NCBI GenBank assembly: GCA_035476575.1
Contig: DATILL010000152.1
Coordinates: forward strand, 1-64,000
Direction of reading: 5' to 3'
Source of the DNA: DATILL01 sp035476575
Lineage (GTDB): Bacteria; Actinomycetota; Actinomycetes; Mycobacteriales; JACQDL01
Length of the DNA: 64,000 nt
Shown: piece by piece, positions 1-7,752 of the stretch
How positions within the stretch are numbered: position 1 is the stretch's first letter
Layout: every line of letters starts with the position of its first letter
Position numbers and translations under genes: made by a program
Notes under the pieces: model-generated
What the model was told of the DNA's origin: nothing
Seen by the model: only the letters and a program-made list of their open reading frames with translations
The model's database searches: none

Positions 1-2
1 GG

Positions 3-131
3 GTGATCGAGCAGGTCATCGCCAACCTGAAGACCTGGCGCATCCTGCACACCGACTACCGCAGGCCGCTCGACACGTTCCCAACAACCATCTCAACCGT
101 AATCGCCCTGCACTTCTACGCAACCGTCTGA
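3..131 (+). mobile_element. C-terminal end of an IS5-like transposase (cut by window edge)
   Basis: The frame is open from the window edge and ends in TGA at 129-131. Its 42 residues include VIANLKTWRILHTDYRRPL and an ending like STVIALHFYATV, a pattern typical of the C-terminus of IS5-group DDE transposases. The conserved Glu region is upstream of the window, so I cannot tell whether the element is intact. The terminal inverted repeat that should follow was not identified. The element marks the left accessory segment (0-4.3 kb). Confidence 0.75.
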
Positions 132-484
132 ATAACCCTCATGGCTGCTCCTCGGCATCGTTGCCGGGCTGGTCCTTGGTCGCGGACGGGAAGAGTGGTT
201 GAAACGACGGTAGCCCCCAAAAGTCGGACTTCTCCGATATCGCGCAGCTCTCGGCCAGGACGCGGGCCCGACCGCCTACTCCGGGCCCGGTGGCATCGGC
301 GACAGCCTGCCCCGGCACCTTGGGGTTGAGCGCTCTAGAGCCACCCTGCCTGACCGGGCACTACCTGAACGGGTGCACTACCGCGACTTGCCCACGATGG
401 CGGCATTCGTGGACTAGGCTCCTTGCACCATCGCTGAGCGCCACCTGGCCATGTGCCGGCTCTTCAGGCCGGAGGGGGAGCAAG
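132..484. other. Spacer with no convincing gene
   Basis: These 353 bases lie between the transposase end and the XRE regulator. Short open frames exist but have no family resemblance and no ribosome binding site. The last 15 bases hold the purine-rich Shine-Dalgarno of the next gene. The stretch probably carries the promoter of that gene and debris of the insertion sequence. Confidence 0.6.
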
Positions 485-1372
485 ATGCTTGACAGAACAA
501 TCGGCCCAGACCCGACCGTCCATCGGCGCAGACTCAGGAACGAGCTGCGCAGGACCCGCGAGACAGCAGGCAGGACGCAGCGGGACGTCGCGGCCGCCAT
601 GGACTGGTCGCAGTCGAAGTTGATCCGGATTGAGACCGGCGCGGTCAACATCAGCACCAACGACCTACGGGCGCTGCTTGGTCACTACGAGGTGGATCCC
701 GCCCGGGTCAGTGCCCTCGTGGACCTTGCCCGAGCCGCCCGAGAAATGCCTCGGTGGAGCATCTACAAGGACGTGGCGAAGCCTGAGTTCATCTCCTTCC
801 TCGGATATGAGTCGTCTGCCTCGGTCATCCGCAACTTCGAGCCGTTGTTGGTCCCGGGCCTCCTCCAGACCGAGGAGTACGCCAGGGAGATCATCGGCGC
901 CATCGAAGATCACCAGCCGCAGAAGGTTGACGCGCTGGTGGATCTGCGCATGCAGCGCCAGGAGCTATTGGCACGACAACCGGCACCAGATCTTCACTTC
1001 ATCTTGGACGAGGCCGTCATCCGCCGGGCGGTCGGCGGTGTTAATGTCGCGCGGCGGCAGCTCCGCCATCTGCGAGAGTCTGCTGCGCAGCCAAACGTGA
1101 CCATTCGCATCGTGCCCTTCAAGCTAGGCGTCTATCCACGGCTGCGGGTGCCGTACATCCTTTTCGAGTTTCCGGATCCCGAAGACGAGGACGTGCTCTA
1201 TCTGGAGAACCCGATGGGCGACCTCATCGTCCGCGAGAACTCACCCGAGGAAACTGACACGCTCAACCCAGTTAGCTATCTCGGCTACTTCTGGCAGATC
1301 GAGCAGATCGCCCACCGTGACGATGCCTTGGCCATCATTGACGATGCCATCGTCCGTCTGGAGAAGGAATAG
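485..1372 (+). CDS. XRE-family transcriptional regulator with DUF5753 domain
   Basis: This 295-residue protein has an N-terminal helix-turn-helix of the XRE/Cro type (about residues 14-70, with GRTQRDVAAAMDWSQSKLIR). A DUF5753 domain follows (about 100-285), containing the typical VPGLLQTEEYAR motif, IRIVPF and YLENP. The family is a large actinobacterial group of regulators usually paired with a DUF397 protein; many influence development or secondary metabolism, and their ligands are mostly unknown. The ATG at 485 is chosen because a strong GGAGGGGGAG sits just upstream and the protein then starts at normal family length. An upstream in-frame extension to 290 exists but has no homology-like content. 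The DUF397 gene lies convergently just downstream. Confidence 0.9.
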   Translation: MLDRTIGPDPTVHRRRLRNELRRTRETAGRTQRDVAAAMDWSQSKLIRIETGAVNISTNDLRALLGHYEVDPARVSALVDLARAAREMPRWSIYKDVAKPEFISFLGYESSASVIRNFEPLLVPGLLQTEEYAREIIGAIEDHQPQKVDALVDLRMQRQELLARQPAPDLHFILDEAVIRRAVGGVNVARRQLRHLRESAAQPNVTIRIVPFKLGVYPRLRVPYILFEFPDPEDEDVLYLENPMGDLIVRENSPEETDTLNPVSYLGYFWQIEQIAHRDDALAIIDDAIVRLEKE

Positions 1373-1429
1373 AACAGCCCCAACCCCCTCCAGACCGACG
1401 AACGAGATGGCGCGGGACGGATTTCCGAG

Positions 1430-1648
1430 CTAGGAAATGTCCAGCGCCTCCAGGCTGAACTCGCCCGAGTGCACGCCAGACAGGAAGGCGGTCCACTCGA
1501 TTGTCGAAAAGGCAAGTGTTGGCCCTGTCGGCGCTTTTGAGTCCCTGACGAATATCGCACCCCCGCCAGCGGCGACCTCCACACAGCCAGACGCGCTGCT
1601 GGCCGTGCTCTTCCTCCACAAGAGGGCATCCTGTGGCAGATTGCTCAT
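1430..1648 (-). CDS. DUF397 small protein
   Basis: This is a 72-residue DUF397 protein: LLWRKSTASSASGCVEVA, then VRDSK and a C-terminal FLSGVHSGEF. That matches the W-x-K-S-S-x-S...G-C-V-E-V signature and the later DSK...W..F pattern of the family. DUF397 proteins are tiny actinobacterial partners of XRE/DUF5753 regulators, in an arrangement sometimes compared to a toxin/antitoxin or regulator/antagonist pair; the mechanism is unresolved. The gene is convergent with the regulator at 485-1372, separated by 57 bases. A GAGAGAAGGAA ribosome binding site precedes the ATG at 1648. Confidence 0.88.
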   Translation of the reverse strand: MSNLPQDALLWRKSTASSASGCVEVAAGGGAIFVRDSKAPTGPTLAFSTIEWTAFLSGVHSGEFSLEALDIS

Positions 1649-1699
1649 GGTTCCTTCTCTCTCGTGTTAATGTAGCTGAAACTGCCCGCCTACTAATTT

Positions 1700-1864
1700 C
1701 CCCGGGGGTCTAGGGAAAGCTTCAACTGGACCGCGCGTTCAGAACGGTCTGGGCGGCATGGGCTTGGGTCGATGCGCCGTTTGGGAACATTCGAGAAGTC
1801 CACAGATCTCACTGCGACCCCGCTGCACGCCGAGGCTGTCGGGCAGAGTACACGAGTTGATCAG
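1700..1864. repeat. Diverged repeat, copy 1 of 2
   Basis: This segment aligns over its whole length with 2651-2818 in the same orientation. Shared blocks include GGACCGCRCGTTCAGAACGG, GGCGGCATGGGC, GTCGATGCG, AAGTCC and GTACACG, with substitutions and small indels between them. In one reverse frame both copies encode the eight residues DRSERAVQ. No inverted termini are visible, so it may be the end of a duplicated gene or a shared regulatory region rather than a transposon. Confidence 0.6.
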
Positions 1865-2291
1865 TTCCGTCGCCATCGGGTCCATGGCAAGGCGGCGATG
1901 CACCAGCCAGCTTGCAATCTGCCGCTACGCAGTCCGACAGCGCGCCTACAAATAGTTGTGGACGGGGCAGCAACCTACGGTAGATCTGAATCTACGACCA
2001 GCGTGTCGCATAGGATTTTGCGACATAGCTGCGTTGCGGCAGCTAGGCGCCGCAGTCGTCGGCCGGCCGAGAACAGCCTGCCCACCCACCAAACGATCGC
2101 GGCAGGCGGGAGGTTCCCGCACCTCCGCTCCCTGCGACGTGGGCTCTACCTCCCCCACGGTCGCCGGAACACCTGCCGTTCATGTGGATCCGTTAGGACG
2201 CCGTCCCGGCCACCCGCGCACTGCCGACGTCCAACGACGAATCCCGTGGACGGACCGGTCGACCGCCCCCGAGACCTCCGTGTTATCGGCG

Positions 2292-2648
2292 TTATCGGCC
2301 GACCCATCGTTCTCCTGCTGCCGGGCACCCATCTGGTCCAGAAGCCTCAGTTGCTTGGCTAACGAGTCCGTCGGCCGCCGCCCGAGCAGCGTCTGCGGTA
2401 TCGCGTTGAGAGACACTGCAGGGCGTCCGCCGCTGACTACCGCCCATCCCACGAATCATCACGAAGCCACCTGCGAAGACAAGCAGCGCAGCTCCGATCC
2501 AAACATTGTTGGTAACGGTGGCGACTGTCACCGCCTGCCCGACACACAATGCTGGCCACGAGGTCTTCATCGGGAAATCCGATCGAACGACGACTTTGAC
2601 AAGCCGCACCTCGCCGAACTCAAGTCGACTACAAGCTACCCCTGTCAC
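2292..2648 (-). CDS. Possible small membrane protein, perhaps a gene remnant
   Basis: A 118-residue frame opens at GTG 2648. Its N-terminal part reads like real protein and is followed by one hydrophobic helix (VWIGAALLVFAGGFVMIRGM, about residues 50-69). The sense frame continues upstream of the GTG with LPETGEV before a stop, and the part after the helix has poor composition and overlaps a better-looking frame. I infer a damaged gene. No family is recognised and no clear ribosome binding site is visible. Confidence 0.3.
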   Translation of the reverse strand: MTGVACSRLEFGEVRLVKVVVRSDFPMKTSWPALCVGQAVTVATVTNNVWIGAALLVFAGGFVMIRGMGGSQRRTPCSVSQRDTADAARAAADGLVSQATEASGPDGCPAAGERWVGR

Positions 2649-2650
2649 CT

Positions 2651-2818
2651 CCCCGGTCTCGGGAAGGAAGTCACAGCCTGGACCGCACGTTCAGAACGGT
2701 CGAGGCGGCATGGGCCTATGGGGTCGTCGATGCGTCGTTTAATGTCCGGAAAGTCCGCAGAACTCACCGCGAACCGCCCGCATGCCGGACCCGCGAAGAG
2801 CGTACACGCATGATCGAA
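2651..2818. repeat. Diverged repeat, copy 2 of 2
   Basis: Second copy of the sequence at 1700-1864, same orientation, about 950 bases away. Identity is high in the block from GGACCGCACG to GATGCG and lower at the ends. This copy overlaps the region just upstream of the possible membrane-protein frame. Confidence 0.6.
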
Positions 2819-3394
2819 GTATGTCTCCCCGAGTGGTTGGCAGCTTGCCACCACGCAGTTGGCCTGCGGCCGCGCACGATGGCGGACGAAAGAATTCACG
2901 CGGCGCCCTAGCCAACGGGAAGATACACCGCCATGGCGTGCACCGCTTCGGATGGAACCGCGCTGCGTGCGGCCGAACTGCCAGGTGCCGCTGGGCGTAA
3001 CGCTCGCCGCATGGTGGCAGACGGAGAGCATGCAACATGGCACCAAGCTACCGCCCCCCGGACAGCCCGGTCAGGGATACAAAATCCACCATGCCGGGCA
3101 TCTAGCGTACAAATCACAGCCCGCGCGGAAGATGTTCCTGTGACAGCCCGAAAACATTCCGCTGCAACGCGCAACCTGCCAGGTGGCAGCATGCCAGGCC
3201 TTGGCTGGCCGCCCGGCTGGGATGGACAAGGCCGATTGGCAACGGCGTACTGCCACCACACCGATCGAACCATGTGAACGTCCACGACTCCGACTGGCAT
3301 GCGCCCCCGCGAGACCGGGCGAACGGACCTAGCGCAACGTGCAGCCGGCACAACGCCCTAACAGGAGGGAGGTAGCATCGGCGTACGGGGGAAG

Positions 3395-3493
3395 TCCCCG
3401 GGAAGACCGCCCGGCACGGGCGGTCGGGGAGGAGGTGGCTCCGATGGCTGGAAGGACTAGACGAGCGGTCCAGCCCCGAGGGGTGGCTGGACC
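3395..3493 (+). promoter_or_regulatory. Cluster of strong hairpins in the leader of the XRE stub
   Basis: Three stems occur within about 100 bases. One is GGGG-gaagt-CCCC near 3387-3399. The second is a perfect 9-bp stem GACCGCCCG/CGGGCGGTC (3405-3413 with 3417-3425). The third is a perfect 9-bp stem GGTCCAGCC/GGCTGGACC (3467-3475 with 3485-3493). None is followed by a T-run, so they need not be terminators. They lie 125-225 bases upstream of the start at 3619 and could be a structured leader or a small RNA; this is inference from pairing only. Confidence 0.4.
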
Positions 3494-3618
3494 GCAGCAC
3501 CGCGGTTCCGCGTGGTCAGCACCGTAAGACCCGAGACCCGTTCTGCCTCGCTGGGCTCGACTGAGGTGGAGGAACATCCGGCGGTCCCGAGGCACATGCC
3601 CGAAGAAAGGAACTCGGC

Positions 3619-3873
3619 ATGACTGCGGACCACGGCATGCCGATCCACCGCCAGCGGCTACGCGCCGAACTACGCAACGCACGAAAGCAGGCCGGTCGTA
3701 CGCAGAAGGAAGCCGCCCGAGCCATGGACTGGTCGCCGTCCAAGATGCTACGCATCGAGGCTGGTTCGGTCGGAATCTCGACCACCGACCTCCGGGCACT
3801 GCTCAGCTATTATGACCTCAAGGACGAACGTCGGACAGAGGACCTGGTGAACCTGGTACGGGGCATCAGCTAG
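3619..3873 (+). CDS. Truncated XRE regulator (DNA-binding domain only)
   Basis: This 84-residue protein is essentially the helix-turn-helix domain of the XRE/DUF5753 family (GRTQKEAARAMDWSPSKMLR). It closely parallels residues 14-80 of the regulator at 485-1372 but stops before any DUF5753 domain, which normally adds about 200 residues. An AAAGGAA ribosome binding site precedes the ATG. It could be a degraded gene, or a deliberate stand-alone DNA-binding protein competing for the operator of the full-length paralogue. Confidence 0.75.
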   Translation: MTADHGMPIHRQRLRAELRNARKQAGRTQKEAARAMDWSPSKMLRIEAGSVGISTTDLRALLSYYDLKDERRTEDLVNLVRGIS

Positions 3874-3981
3874 CCCACGATGCCGCACAGCAAGGCCGAA
3901 CTAGGCCGAACAACACCAAAGTCGATCGGCGGCCGCCGTCCCACTGGATCCGTGGCTGCCAGACCAGCAGGTGAGACCCCT

Positions 3982-4155
3982 ATGAGCACGAACCCCTCGT
4001 ATCGACCGCTACTTACTCCAGCCAGCCTGATCCGGCACCTCCGAGCACCCGGCCAGCGTCGCCTGATCCGTGATCTGCAGCGTCGCGCGGAGTGGGCCGA
4101 GGAGGCACAAAACGCACCCACGCTGGCGTCGTGGATGAGAAATCTCGACCACTGA
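3982..4155 (+). CDS. Small hypothetical protein
   Basis: A 57-residue basic, Arg-rich frame starts at ATG 3982 with AGGTGAG seven bases upstream. It lies about 110 bases after the XRE stub, in the same direction. The frame is open further upstream (to 3880), but the internal start has the better ribosome binding site. The middle (LIRHLRAPGQRRLIRDLQRR) looks helical and could bind nucleic acid. No family is recognised. Confidence 0.45.
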   Translation: MSTNPSYRPLLTPASLIRHLRAPGQRRLIRDLQRRAEWAEEAQNAPTLASWMRNLDH

Positions 4156-4275
4156 CCAAACCATCGCGCGGTAGTCCTCACCAGAGGTGTCGTACCGCGC
4201 AGCACCATCCCGGCCGGGGCACTTTCCACCAGTGCCCCGGCCACCCATTTGTCCGAATGGCAGTATCTATCTCCC

Positions 4276-4337
4276 GACGATCATCGAGCTGTGGTCGCGA
4301 TCGGAGATCAACTAGCGACAATAACTCGATGATCGTC
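4276..4337. repeat. Palindromic repeat element, copy 1 (probable bidirectional terminator)
   Basis: The arms at 4276-4298 and 4315-4337 are near-perfect 23-bp inverted repeats (GACGATCATCGAGCT... with ...CTCGATGATCGTC) around a 16-base loop. A closely related element with perfect arms is at 26401-26458. This copy ends on the stop codon of the amidohydrolase and lies between that gene and convergent plus-strand genes, where a terminator is expected. Confidence 0.75.
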
Positions 4338-5412
4338 AGGAGCAGACGGCGCCGCGCAGGACAATGCGGGCGGGCGTGTCCAGCACGGACAGGTCGGCGG
4401 TCGGGTCGGCGTCGTACACGACGAGGTCGGCCGGCGCGCCCTCGACCAGCCCTGGCAGCCCGAGCCAGTCCCGGGCGGCCCACGAGCCAGCGGACAGCGC
4501 CTCCCCGGCCGGCATCCCGACGGCGTGCAGCGCCCGGATCTCGTCCACCACCCGCCCGTGCTCGATGCCCCCGCCCGCGTCGGTGCCGCAGTAGACCGGT
4601 ACCCCGGCCTCGTACGCCGCCCGCACCCGTCCTGCCGCCGTCCCGTGCAGCCGGCGCATCCGGGCCGCATACGCCGGATACTTCCTCGCCGCGTCCGCGA
4701 TCCCCGGAAAGTTGGCCACATTGATCAAAGTCGGCACCAGCGCCGTACCGCGCGAGACCATCGCCGCGATCGTGTCGTCCGTCAGCCCGGTCCCGTGCTC
4801 GACCGAGTCCACCCCGGCCGCGACCAGGTCCGGCAGCGCCTCCTCACCAAAGGTGTGTACGGCGACCCGGGCGCCGGCCGCGTGCGCCGCCTCCACCGCC
4901 GCGGCCAGTGCGTCGGCCGGCCATAGCGGCGTCAGGTCACCCACGGCACGGTCGATCCAGTCTCCCACCAGCTTGACCCAGCCGTCGCCGGCCTTGGCCT
5001 GCTCGGTGACCGCCGCGGCCAGCCCGGCCGGCTCGGTGTCCACGCCGAGCCCGGGCAGGTACCGCTTGGCCCGGGCCAGATGCCGCCCGGCCCGCAGCAC
5101 CCGCGGCGCACCCGGGTCGTCGTCCAGGAACCGCGCGTCCACCGGACTGCCCGGGCTCCGCAGCAGCAGCGCCCCAGCGTCCCGGTTGGCGTGCGCCTGT
5201 GTCCGCAGCCCAGCCTCGTCAGCAACGATCCCTCGTATGCTCAGCCCGAGATGGCAGTGCGCGTCGACGAGCCCGGGAACGACCCAGCCGGACCGGGCCA
5301 CCGTCTCGGCACCGGCTACCGGCTCGAAGGTGAGCCGCCCGGCCACGACGTACAGGTCTCGCTCGATCCCGTCCGGCAGCAGCACCCCCCGCACATGTAG
5401 CGGGGCGCTCAC
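4336..5412 (-). CDS. Metal-dependent amidohydrolase family protein
   Basis: This 358-residue member of the amidohydrolase superfamily carries the metal-binding motif DAHCHLG (about residue 50), then WVKLVGDW, a third His in VAVHTFGEE, the EHGTG motif and the catalytic Asp in CGTDAGGG (about residue 278). It is predicted to hydrolyse a C-N or related bond in a small cyclic or imidazolonepropionase/prolidase-like substrate; the substrate cannot be told. It begins with GTG at 5412, overlapping the ffh stop codon by four bases, so it is translationally coupled to ffh. A palindromic repeat at its 3' end probably terminates the transcript. Confidence 0.85.
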   Translation of the reverse strand: MSAPLHVRGVLLPDGIERDLYVVAGRLTFEPVAGAETVARSGWVVPGLVDAHCHLGLSIRGIVADEAGLRTQAHANRDAGALLLRSPGSPVDARFLDDDPGAPRVLRAGRHLARAKRYLPGLGVDTEPAGLAAAVTEQAKAGDGWVKLVGDWIDRAVGDLTPLWPADALAAAVEAAHAAGARVAVHTFGEEALPDLVAAGVDSVEHGTGLTDDTIAAMVSRGTALVPTLINVANFPGIADAARKYPAYAARMRRLHGTAAGRVRAAYEAGVPVYCGTDAGGGIEHGRVVDEIRALHAVGMPAGEALSAGSWAARDWLGLPGLVEGAPADLVVYDADPTADLSVLDTPARIVLRGAVCS

Positions 5413-6938
5413 CGTTTCGGGAACTTCAACTTCGACAGGTCCGGCAGCTCCATGCCCGGTGGCAGCTCGGACAGCGGGCTGTCACCGCGCGGCAGGCCCG
5501 GGAAACCACCCGGCAGCCCGCCCGGAAACCCACCCATCGGGTTCTTCGGCGGCGTCGGGCCGCGCCCGGACCGGCCCTTCTTGCCCTTCTTGTTGCGGGT
5601 CTTCGACACCCGTTTGCGCGCCCCGGGGAAACCCGCCATCCCCGCCATCTGCTGCATCATCTTGCGGGCCTCGAAGAACCGGTCGACCAGGTTGTTGACC
5701 TCGCTCACGGTCACGCCGCTGCCGCGCGCGATGCGAGCCCGCCGGGAGCCGTTGATGATCTTCGGATCTTGCCGCTCGCCCGGCGTCATGGAGCGGATGA
5801 TGGCGGCGGTGCGATCCAGGTCGCGGTCGTCGATCTGGCTGACCGCCTCCTTCATCTGGCCCATGCCGGGCAGCATGCCGAGCAGGTTGGAGATCGGCCC
5901 CATCCGGCGTATCGCCATCATCTGGTCGAGGAAGTCCTCCAGCGTGAAGTCCCGACCGGAGACGAGCTTGCTCGCCATCCGCTCGGCTTCCTCCTCGTCG
6001 AAGGTCGCCTCGGCCTGCTCGATCAGGGTGAGCATGTCACCCATGCCGAGGATCCGGGACGCCATCCGGTCGGGGTGGAAGACGTCGAAGTCGGCCAGCT
6101 TCTCGCCGTTGGAGGCGAACAGGATCGGCTGGCCGGTCACGTACCGCACTGACAGCGCGGCACCACCCCGCGCGTCACCGTCCAGCTTGGTCAGCACCAC
6201 GCCGGTGAAGCCGACGCCGTCGCGGAACGCCTCGGCCGTGGTCACCGCGTCCTGGCCGATCATCGCGTCGACGACGAACAGCGTCTCGTTCGGCTGGACG
6301 GCGTCCCGGATGGCGGTCGCCTGCGTCATCATCTCGGCGTCGATGCCGAGCCGGCCGGCGGTGTCGACGATGACAATGTCGTGCTGCCGGCGCCGGGCCT
6401 CCTCGACACCCCGCCGGGACACCTCGACCGGGTCACCGACGCCGTTGCCCGGCTCGGGAGCGAAGACCTCGACCTCGGCCTGGCCACCGACCACCTGGAG
6501 CTGGGTGACGGCGTTCGGTCGCTGCAGGTCGGCCGCCACCAGCAACGGGGTATGGCCCTGCTTGCGTAGCCACATCGCCAGCTTGCCGGCCAGAGTGGTC
6601 TTGCCGGAGCCCTGCAGGCCGGCCAGCATGATCACGGTGGGTGGGCTCTTGGCGAACCGCAGCCGCCTGGTCTCCCCGCCGAGGATCGCGATGAGCTCGT
6701 CGTTGACAATCTTGACGACCTGCTGGGCCGGGTTGAGCGCCTTGGACACCTCGGTGCCCTTGGACCGCTCCTTGACCGCCGCGATGAACTCCTTGACCAC
6801 GGGCAGCGCCACGTCCGCCTCAAGCAGGGCGATCCGGATCTCCCGGGCGGTCGAGTCGATGTCGGCCTCGGTGAGCCGACCCTTGCCGCGCAGCCCGGAG
6901 AAGACCTTCTCCAGGCGCTCGGAGAGCGTGTCAAACAC
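5409..6938 (-). CDS. ffh: Signal recognition particle protein Ffh
   Basis: Ffh is the SRP GTPase that binds 4.5S RNA and signal peptides of nascent membrane and secreted proteins, delivering them to FtsY. The 509-residue protein has the N domain, the G domain with P-loop GLQGSGKTTLAGKLA, DTAGRLG and TKLDGDARGG, and the Met-rich M domain (MMQQMAGMAGFPGARKR) with a Gly/Pro-rich basic tail. The GTG at 6938 (MFDTLSERLEKVFSGLRGKG) matches the family start. The open frame upstream runs into intergenic repeats and is not coding. Its receptor gene ftsY lies about 5 kb upstream in the same direction, with the PII/ammonium genes between. Confidence 0.97.
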   Translation of the reverse strand: MFDTLSERLEKVFSGLRGKGRLTEADIDSTAREIRIALLEADVALPVVKEFIAAVKERSKGTEVSKALNPAQQVVKIVNDELIAILGGETRRLRFAKSPPTVIMLAGLQGSGKTTLAGKLAMWLRKQGHTPLLVAADLQRPNAVTQLQVVGGQAEVEVFAPEPGNGVGDPVEVSRRGVEEARRRQHDIVIVDTAGRLGIDAEMMTQATAIRDAVQPNETLFVVDAMIGQDAVTTAEAFRDGVGFTGVVLTKLDGDARGGAALSVRYVTGQPILFASNGEKLADFDVFHPDRMASRILGMGDMLTLIEQAEATFDEEEAERMASKLVSGRDFTLEDFLDQMMAIRRMGPISNLLGMLPGMGQMKEAVSQIDDRDLDRTAAIIRSMTPGERQDPKIINGSRRARIARGSGVTVSEVNNLVDRFFEARKMMQQMAGMAGFPGARKRVSKTRNKKGKKGRSGRGPTPPKNPMGGFPGGLPGGFPGLPRGDSPLSELPPGMELPDLSKLKFPKR

Positions 6939-7065
6939 GGGCGGCGTCTCCAGTTTCAGTGGGAACGACGGTCGGGCACCCGGTTGAGCGGGCCTGCCCG
7001 CCAGCGTAGTCGGTGCGACCACCGAACCTGGTAGCACGCCGCCGCTTCCCGGCGCCGGCCCCACC

Positions 7066-7200
7066 GTTGTGGTCACCTCTCGGCGTTGTGGTGACCTTTC
7101 GTTCCCCGCCGGCCCCAAGAGGTCACCACAACGCCGAGAGGTGACCACACGGGCGCGGCGGGCCCCAAGAGGTGACCACACGGCGTTGTGGTGACCACAA
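7066..7200. repeat. AGGTSACCACA repeat cluster A
   Basis: Six half-sites of the 11-bp core AGGTSACCACA or its complement lie between the divergent ffh and DUF4262 genes. The left half is in reverse orientation and the right half forward, joined by CCCCGCCGGCCCCAAG, so the block can fold into a long hairpin. It belongs to the six-locus family described under the findings. Confidence 0.85.
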
Positions 7201-7221
7201 CTGTCGGGGGGTGGGACTAGC

Positions 7222-7752
7222 GTGCCCGCCATGCAGGATGACGACCTTCCCCAGCTTCCCGACCCGGACGAGCCGACCGAGCTGCAGCTCCGCCAGTTCG
7301 CCGACCAGCATGCCGCGCACCTGCGGGACCTGATCGCCGAGCATGGCTGGGCCGTGCAGGGCGTGATCGGCGACCACGAGCACCCCTCGGTGAGCTACAC
7401 GGTGGGCCTGACCCGGTACCACGGCCATCCGGAGCTGGTCGTCGTCGGCCTGGGCAACGGCGGCGGGCTGCTCAACCTGCTCGGCGAGCGGGTCAAGGCC
7501 GGCGAGCGGCTCCGGGCCGGCCAGGTGATCCAGTTCGAGCGGGCCACCCAGCGGGTCTGTTTCGTGACCGTCGAAAACCCTGAGCCGCTGATCTACGCCA
7601 ACGAGCTGTACCAGTGGGCCGACGGGCCACCTGTCCCGGCGCTGCAGGTGGTCTGGGCCGACCCGGCCGGCTGGTTCCCCTGGGAGGAGGAGTACGCGGT
7701 CAGCCCGCGCACCCAGCCGCTGCTCGGCCCCTTGCCCGAGAGCCTGGCCTAG
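7222..7752 (+). CDS. DUF4262 domain protein
   Basis: A 176-residue DUF4262 protein. The diagnostic segments are HGWAVQGVIGD, SYTVGLTRYHGHPELVVVGL, LNLLGERVKAGERLRAGQ and a C-terminal WADPAGWFPWE. DUF4262 proteins are soluble and common in actinobacteria and proteobacteria; no biochemical role is established. It starts at GTG 7222 behind GGGGGG, or at ATG 7231. It is convergent with glnD, the two stop regions overlapping by four bases, an unusually tight tail-to-tail arrangement. Confidence 0.85.
   Translation: MPAMQDDDLPQLPDPDEPTELQLRQFADQHAAHLRDLIAEHGWAVQGVIGDHEHPSVSYTVGLTRYHGHPELVVVGLGNGGGLLNLLGERVKAGERLRAGQVIQFERATQRVCFVTVENPEPLIYANELYQWADGPPVPALQVVWADPAGWFPWEEEYAVSPRTQPLLGPLPESLA

Larger units (their letters stand above)
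1649..3618. other. About 2 kb gene-poor, decayed accessory sequence
   Basis: No complete gene can be supported here. Overlapping open frames exist on both strands but lack family motifs, good ribosome binding sites and the strong third-position GC of real neighbours. Three things stand out and are listed separately: two diverged copies of a roughly 167-bp sequence (1700-1864 and 2651-2818), a possible small membrane protein on the minus strand (2292-2648), and strong hairpins at 3395-3493 in front of the XRE stub. The segment looks like a graveyard of horizontally acquired DNA. Confidence 0.6.

Noticed and set aside
1649..3618. Several 60-285 residue open frames on both strands of the left gene-poor region
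   Set aside because: They overlap each other, lack ribosome binding sites and motifs, and have irregular codon use; only the one with a membrane helix was kept, at low confidence.
7222..7752. DUF4262 gene as a defence-system component
   Set aside because: It stands alone between ffh and glnD with no nuclease, NTPase or effector domain nearby, so nothing supports a defence role.
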